From: Chondrilla cf. caribensis
Taxonomy: Eukaryota > Porifera > Demospongiae > Chondrillida > Chondrillidae
Direction of reading: 5' to 3'
Length of the DNA stretch: 64,000 bases
NCBI GenBank assembly: GCA_964020155.1
Contig: OZ026564.1
Coordinates: 2,677,723-2,741,722 of the forward strand
The notes beneath the pieces are model-generated. The model made no database searches, was not told where the DNA came from, and was given only the letters and a program-made list of their open reading frames with translations. The position numbers and the translations under genes are program-made. Shown here piece by piece: positions 13,301-21,353 of the stretch (its first letter is position 1; every line of letters begins with the position of its first letter).

Positions 13301-15210
13301 GCGAGCACGGTGGACTACTACAATAATACCTACATACATACGTGTCACATATGTATGTACAAATAGGCAGTGTATATTGAATAATAATGCCTAAGCCACA
13401 CTTAGATGCACACCATAAATAATTTTTCGTAGCTAGACAGCTAGCAACAAAAATCATATTGATCTGATTGTAAACAAGTTCAGACCAAGATGAAAGGAGC
13501 TGGTATGTACACTGTCAATATTATACCTTCACACTCTGTAGTTATTATGTACGTACATATGTTTGCTTCGAAATCTATATTATACAGCTGCTGTTGATGA
13601 ACGAAATATTATTGCTGAGAAAATTTACCTTCAACAGACACCTTGGGAACATACGTATGTCATTTTGATTCCTCGTTACAGAGGTTGCTTACATTCTGAG
13701 GTTATCAAGCCACTTCAGTACCATACTAGAAAACATAATAGTGTCCTTATTATAGAGGTTTCTCTGGTTCAATGGGGTTGCACTGTAGTTCAACTGTTTA
13801 TTTCTTCCAACTATTGCTATCTTAAGTTCCCAAGGTGTTGGCAATAACATTCCCACAAGGGACATTGTGTTTATATTGATATTGCACTGACCTGTAGCTG
13901 AGATGTCTTCAAAAGATATGTTAAAACCAGTAGTATTCTTTGCAAAAGGTTGATCAGCAACAAGGCGTACTTCTGTGAAATCCCCTACTGATTCATCTGT
14001 CATATAGCTCTGTTTTTCGAATCTAATTGTATTACCTATTAGTCATAGACAGACAACATGTAGAATGAAAGGGTATGAAAGTAGATATTGTATAATGTGT
14101 GTACATACATAGTTACTTGTGTCTCTGAGTAAAGGAAAATTAATATTGACACTCATGCCACATGTACTGCAAGTATTCTATAATTTGTTGCTGAGTGTAT
14201 TAATAAAAATAAAGCCTTTACATACATACAGTACAGGTAACAGCTGAATAAGAGCATAGAGCTCCATTTTCAAATGATAGTGAAGCACTACTCATTATTT
14301 TAGCTGGGGAAACCCTTATGTATGATCTAGCACAAACAACCTACATATCAGAGATGGTGGATTCTCACCTTTGTCTATGATGAACACAGTTGTAGTATTG
14401 GGAGCACCTACAGAACCAGATCCTGCAGATATTGCCAAATCAGCATAAAAGTACTCAGTCCCTTCAAAGATACCATCGTCAGTGATAGGTATTTCCACAT
14501 ATTGAATGGAGTCACTAGAATGGAACACAACTTGTTGAGTAGTTGAAGTGTAGTCATCACCTTCAGTAGCAGGACCTGTTGAGAAGTGGGAAACAATAAG
14601 TAATAGTTGTATCCTGGGTGGCGAAAGATAGACAATTTATACAGCAAATATGCGCATAGTCCAATACAACATATTATATGCAATAGAAATGTGTTTACTA
14701 ATTTCCTGCCTTGTTCTCACGCAATTAATCCCAACAATGAAACCTGTCTGGTGAACTGTGCACACATCAGTGACCTGTGCTTCCAGCGCTGATGTGTGCA
14801 CACTTTTCTCTTTGATCTTTCGCCGAACCAGGATACAATATACAATGGAATGTGTAGGAAGTTACCAATCTTAGGTTCATCTGTGTGTGCATGTACTCTA
14901 TTCTGCCCTACAATATCATATGAATTTACTTACGTATACAATGTGAAGCCATACACGTATACATGTATGTATGTATGTATGTAAAATTCACTGTCGCTTT
15001 ATCAACCATTACCTCACTGCACCAATTTTTTAGTTGACATAATATTCACTTGAATAATCTACCATGAATTATGGCAGATTAGGCTCTGTTTGCGAACAAC
15101 ATTTACGTATGTATGTGCTTATGTGCACATTAACGTATCCACACTCACACGAACATGCGCTTGCACACAGGACACATGTCCATACACGCATGCATGCACA
15201 CATGCACATG

Positions 15211-15283
<73 letters not shown>

Positions 15284-18209
15284 CACACATGCTCCTCCGA
15301 TCTGTCCGGATCCTTGTCTAGGTGTCACATCAATTGTCACACTCTCTCCACTTATGATATCACCAGATTTCTTCACTACTCCAATCCTCACTATGCCAGC
15401 AGTCTCGTTAACTTCGTAGCTACCCTCCTCAAATGCGAATACAGGAGGTACAACTACAGATAGATTCACAACATAAGTAATATTGTAAATAAATGTTTAT
15501 TAATTTTTGTGCTGTTATTATAGTAAATTAGTATTGCATACATATGTACACAAATGTATACTCTGTGTACTTAGTAGATAGTTTATACCAGACTATAATA
15601 TTATTGGATGTATCTTGAAGGCTAAATATGTGAGAATTCAAAGAATATAGCCACATAAACTCAAGTTTTGTTATCAGAAAAATGTAAACCTTTGTACTTC
15701 AGTTAGTCGTTTGCATAACATCACTGATTACCTTCTTACATGTGAACTGTAAGAAGGTAGTCAGTGGTTGATCACATGTTTCTAAGATGACGTGTCATTT
15801 AACATTTAAAGGGCCACTAACTTGAAAAAACAAGTTGGCCTCATATCACTTTGTTTAGTAAATAAATACCCGTGGTGGTGCTAAACTAAATCGCCTTTCT
15901 TATCTCAAACGAGAGAAATTTGCAGTTTTTACCTACAAAATCGCCGAAAAATCGGCCATTTTGAAAGATGTGTAATGACATCAGAGACACCACTAACAAC
16001 GTTCCCAATGCAATTTAATAGTGATTTCCGCTGATTTTGCGACGATTTAACTCTAAATTCGATAAGTATAATAGTATTTCCAAATGCCTTGACGATGTGT
16101 TGCTGCTGGATGCGATAGCAAAGCTGCAGAGTGAGATAAAGTCCCCAAAAATCTGTTGTACTAATGCCCAGCTGCTTGAAAAGGGATGTTTCTCACTCTG
16201 ATTATCAAATACCTCCATTTCTATTCAGCATAAACGTCCTTCTAAATCAGAAGCAATTGCCAAATATCACACATCCTCAATTCAATTCATAGAAATTTAT
16301 ATCAATGTAGTAATATATGCACCACAATATTACAATATACAACTCAAAATTAAAATAAATTATGAAGACAATTGCAGCATGTCAGTTGGGAATTCAATTC
16401 TAATGTAATTCACAGCACATGATGATAACATGACTTGAATTCCTTTCCAGATAATCCCAGCACAATCCTGTAAGTTAACTGTGAGCCATGTAACATAGTG
16501 TCCAGATATGATGAACTACTGATTTAAATGAAATCCACACATTCACATGTAGGTGAGTATAAAAGGTGGAGACAATAACATCGTGTGTAGGTCCATTGGT
16601 TCTACTGTTTTTGCGATACTGCTGGTGCATTTGCAAGGCCACTGTTTGCAGCACCCATCTGTCCAGGCAAACTGATCTGAACCCCTCATGTTCTGTGACA
16701 CAGTATTCTGAGCATCCATTACTCTTAGTTTCCCTTCTGCCTTGGGAATTTCCTGACGGCATACACTCTCACTAACAGTTGGGATACATTCGCACGTTCC
16801 GTTATAAACGATAGCAGAGACTGAAATAACGCTCTACGATTCGTGCGCATACCTGGTAGTGTCAGCCAGTCTTTAAATGGCCTCTCCTTGGTCCTCTTCT
16901 AAGGCACTTTCTGCCCCGGATTGGTCAATTGCTGCAACGTGCTCGAACAGATAAGGCTACATTTCAAGAGCTGCAAAACGACTGGAATCATCTTTTTCGT
17001 CCTCAATAGAATCCCCTTTTTATCTTCAGAAGTATTCATTTCGCCTTCGTTGTTGGAAGAAAGGCCATTAGAGTCGTTTAACTTGTTCTCCGAAAGACCC
17101 ACAGACATCTACCGTTCCTCTTGTGACGTCACGAAATAGGGTAGATATGACTTAATACAGCGTAATCGGTTATTTAATCCTCGATTAATCCCTACCCAGA
17201 TGACAGGAGCGAATTTGAACTTCACCATTGGTGTTTTCTAACTATAAGGGGTAATCTCAGGCCAACTTGTTTTTTCATGTCAGTGGCCATTTTTAATGCA
17301 TGATTTATCAATAAGTGTTTCTACCTCAATAATCCCTGGAGGGCATGAGTTCTTAATCCATTGAACAGTATTTGCATTCATATACTGTATATTATATAAT
17401 TGTGCATACAGTACAGATAACAGCTTAATAAGGGCATAGCACTCCATTTTCAAATGATAGCGGAGCACTACACCTCATTATAGCTGGGAAAACCTTATGT
17501 ATGATCTAGCACAAACAACCTACATATCAGAGATGGTGGATTCTCACCTTCCTCTATGATGAACACAGTTGTAGTATTGGGAGTACCTACAGAACCAGAT
17601 CCTGCAGATATTGTCAAATCAGCATAAAAGTACTCAGTTCTTTCAGGAACACCATCATCAGTGATAGGTATTTCCACATATTGAATGGAGTCACTAGATT
17701 GGAACACAACTTGTTGAGTAGTTGAATTGTAGTCATCACCTTCAGTAGCATTATCTGTTGAGAAGTGGGAAACAATAATATACAATGGAAGTGACTACCA
17801 AGTTGAGGTTCATCTGTGTGTGCATGTACTGTATTCAGTCCTACAATATGTATGCATACAATGTGAAGCCATACCATTGTACGTATATGTGTGTAAAATT
17901 CACTGCCACTTTATCAACCATTACCCCACTACACAACAAAATATGACAAATTACTGTATAGCGGGAAACTTTGGCGAGCATTAAATTTGGCGAATCAGTC
18001 CCCGGAATGAGTTGGCGAGTTTTAAAATTGGTGGCGGCATCCAGGATCGTCAGATTACATCAGAATAAAATATGGCGGATTTTAAATTTGGCGATTTTCT
18101 GTAAAATCACCATTTCGCCAAATTAAAAACCTCGCCAAAGTTTCTCGCTATACGGTATACTCTATATTTGTCAGCCACTCCTATGCACTTATGTGCACAC
18201 ACACACGCA

Positions 18210-18250
<41 letters not shown>

Positions 18251-21200
18251 CACACCTGCTCCTCCGATCCGTCCAGATCCTTGTCTAGGTGTCACATCAA
18301 GTGTCACACTATCTCCACCTAAGATATCACCAGATTTCTTCACTACTCCAATCCTCACTGTACCAGTAGCCTCGTTAACTTCATAACTACCCTTCTCAAA
18401 TGCGAACACAGGGGGTTCAACTATAAAGGTGTTCACATTAATAATAATAACAGAATACACATGTGTACATACAGTATACAGACGATCAAAATGAACACCG
18501 GTATTGATGCATCACATGAGTTGTGATGGATCTGCTGCTGGCCTTGTTGGTACACACATACTGTGTCTAACCTGTGACAGCATCTTTGATGGTAATGACT
18601 GCTTCTTCGGGGTCACCCTTAGTCAGATCCCTGTAACCACCAGGTAGTTCAAATGTAGCCTTGAACTGTTCATCCCCTTCTATTTCATCATCAGAAGCGA
18701 TTGGGATGCTAGCGTAGCTGGAAATGCTGAACCCTGCCTTGAAGGTTACTACAGTAGTGCTGTTTCCGTAATCAACGTCTGGTTCACTTATATTTGGACC
18801 ACCTGTGAATATTTTAATTGTACAATAAATCCATGCTCACAACATTCACAAGAATATGTACATTACATGTATGTGTGTATTACTATAGACCACAGCTGTT
18901 AAGGTGGAAAGTCTAAATACGTAGGACGATAACAATTTTATTATTTAACAACAATGAGATAGAATTATGCAGCTACCCTTTATATTGTTACCATAACAGA
19001 AATACTGAAATAGTGTGTATCATACTGCACTGACCTGTAGCATTGATGTCTTCAAAAGATATAGAAACACTGGTATCCTTTGCAAAAGGTTGATCAGCAA
19101 CAAGGCGTACTTCTGTGAAATTCCCCACTAATTCCTCAACGGTATAGGTTTCATTTTCAAATTTGATTTTATTGCCTACAAAACGTGAACAAACGAGTGC
19201 AATTAGACTTCAGTTGCCACAGTGATGTAAATTAGTATCCGTGATCAATTAGATTACGTAATTCCTATTACGTTAATCCAATCAATCATGTACAAAATTG
19301 CAATTGTGTGTTAATATGAGTAAATCAGCTTGTCATAAATTAAGAGTAAGGAGGGAAAAATAAGTAAATTGATATGCCATTCAGTAACCAATTATGGACA
19401 TGGACAGCTGTAAATAGACTGCCTGTAAAAGAAGTATTATTGTCATCATTGGTCAAAAACACTTAAACTGTGACACTGTTGGTGTCTGTCCTTTAACACA
19501 GGTGCATGTAATATACTTGTGTATAATAGTCCGTGCATTAAATAACTGATAACAGATGGTTTCACCTTTGTCATAGATGGTCACTTGAGCCTCATCTTTA
19601 TCTCCCTTTGTCACTTTTGCACCCGTAATGTCCCCAGGAACCGATATTGCTGCCTGGAAGTCTTCATCACATTCAAATTGATTGTCATCAATGATTGGTA
19701 CTTGTATTGTAGCTGATGATGCTCCTTTAGCAAAGGTAGCCACCACTGGTGATGAGATGTAGTCCTCTGAGGCTGTATGTGAGACAAGATGTTAGGTAAT
19801 ATTATTGTGATGTTCATTGCTTCCTCGCTACATGTATCCTCACTGGTGGCAACTAATGCTGGGACGATTGATTGATTAACCGATAAGCTAATTGATTAAT
19901 CAATCAATTTTCATTTCCAATCCACTTTCCTTAATAGTCCAAGCAAATGAATGAATCACAGGAAGTAAATAAGTGATTAGAATAGGAAACCACCTCCACC
20001 TTATTACCCAGAACCTTCACTTCATGGGCTTGATAGTACCTGGAATGTGGAAAGGATTCTAAAGACTCCACATTCCATCTATTATATGACTACTTAGTCC
20101 GATAAAGTGGGATTGGTTTCTGGTTACGCCCACTTAATTACTTCCTGTGATTAATATATTTGCTTGGGCTATTAAGGAAATTGGATCTGTGTATCTCAAA
20201 GATACATGGAATATGTATCCCTGTCAGTCCCTTTGATGCTGCCACTAGTCCTGGGAATCTGCTGTAATTTCCAGATCATTCATCAGTTGAATTGAAATTG
20301 AAACTGAACCTTCATTCCCCGAGTTCAATAGTGCCTGGAATGTGGAAAAGATTCTATAGACTCCACATTCTATCTTTTATATGACTACTTAGTCCGATAA
20401 AGGGGATTGGTTTCTGGTTACGCCCACTTGAATACTTCCGGTAATTGATCAACTTCTCAATCAGTTACTATGTACTGATAAACGATCTAAAATTACAGCA
20501 GATTCCCGGCACTAGTGGCAGCATCAAAGGGATTGACAGGGACATATTCCATGTATCTTTGAGATACACAGATGTGACTAATGATTAATCAATTAGCTAT
20601 TGAAGGTCAGCATGTTATACATGTTATTTATATCGCCTTCAGGAAGGTGACACGGGATTGATGGATCCATTCCCTGTGTATCCTTCCCAAAGGTACACAT
20701 TTACACTGCACGTACATATATACACTCACCAGTAGCTGTCCCATCAGTGAATGACACTTGCACACTGAAATTAGCAGGTGCAGGGATGTCTGATACAACA
20801 GTTATATAGGCAAACCCGGCATCCTCATCAACAGAATAACTTGTTTGGTTAAATTCAACTACCACAACTGAATTGCAAGCATGAAAAAAAAATGTTAAAG
20901 TGATTAACTGCAATCACACTGTTGTTATAGGCGAATACCACATGCGTACCTGGGTCATCAATTATTTTGCATGTTAGACTCTCATTGCACACACACTGTC
21001 CGTCTTTGGCAACAATGCTGACAGTGAAGTCTTCTTCTCCTTCAGCGTCACTGTCTTGATTTATTTTGATTTCACACACTGCCTCTCTCTGACCAGCCTC
21101 AAAGCAGCATTCACTATTTTCCACTACAAAATCTGTTCCAGCTGTTGTACATGCATGGAATATCAGAATTGCCATAAAATACTAACAGTGTATGGTAATA

Positions 21201-21353
21201 TAGAATTAAGTTACACACCATTAGCTGATCCATCTGATGTCGTGAACATAATACAAGCTGCTTCTGGTGTTCCAGTATTCTCTATAGTGAACCTCAATAC
21301 TCCTGATGGTTCTGACCCAATGGCCTCCTCATCCTTGAAGCAGTAGTTTGGCA
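1335..21353 (-). CDS. Gene A exons 3-23: Calx-beta repeat region
   Basis: Twenty-one exons, each coding about half a Calx-beta domain, with splits at the conserved D-G-x-A-x-G turn and at domain ends. Two recurrent domain types are visible. Type alpha has first halves like TIRFENG..MTDESVGDFTEV and second halves like GGVDYGSGSVVVTF. Type beta has first halves like FAFEKGSYEVNETAGTV and second halves like EGDDYTSTTQQVVFQS. From exon 7 the order is alpha, beta, beta, alpha, alpha, beta, alpha, alpha, then exon 23 (SPGNVNFDPTIYNVSEG) as a third type. Acidic D/E-rich loops (IPITDD, DSDPEGDEQF) fit calcium-binding Calx-beta folds. Compared with gene C, A has two additional beta domains. Confidence 0.8.

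Larger units (their letters stand above)
15810..17292. mobile_element. TTAA-flanked DNA transposon (Kolobok-like), 1.48 kb
   Basis: Flanked by TTAA (15806-15809 and 17293-17296). The equivalent site near 12310 reads CATTTAATGCATGA with a single TTAA, so this is an insertion. The ends are inverted repeats of about 32 bp: AGGGCCACTAACTTGAAAAA on the left, and on the right, in reverse complement, a near match with two extra bases, both continuing with CAAGTTGGCCT. TTAA targets and AGGG-like ends are known for Kolobok elements; piggyBac also uses TTAA. No transposase ORF is seen, only short minus-strand ORFs, so the copy is non-autonomous or has captured a gene piece. It sits in the gene A intron between exons 10 and 11. 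Confidence 0.7.
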
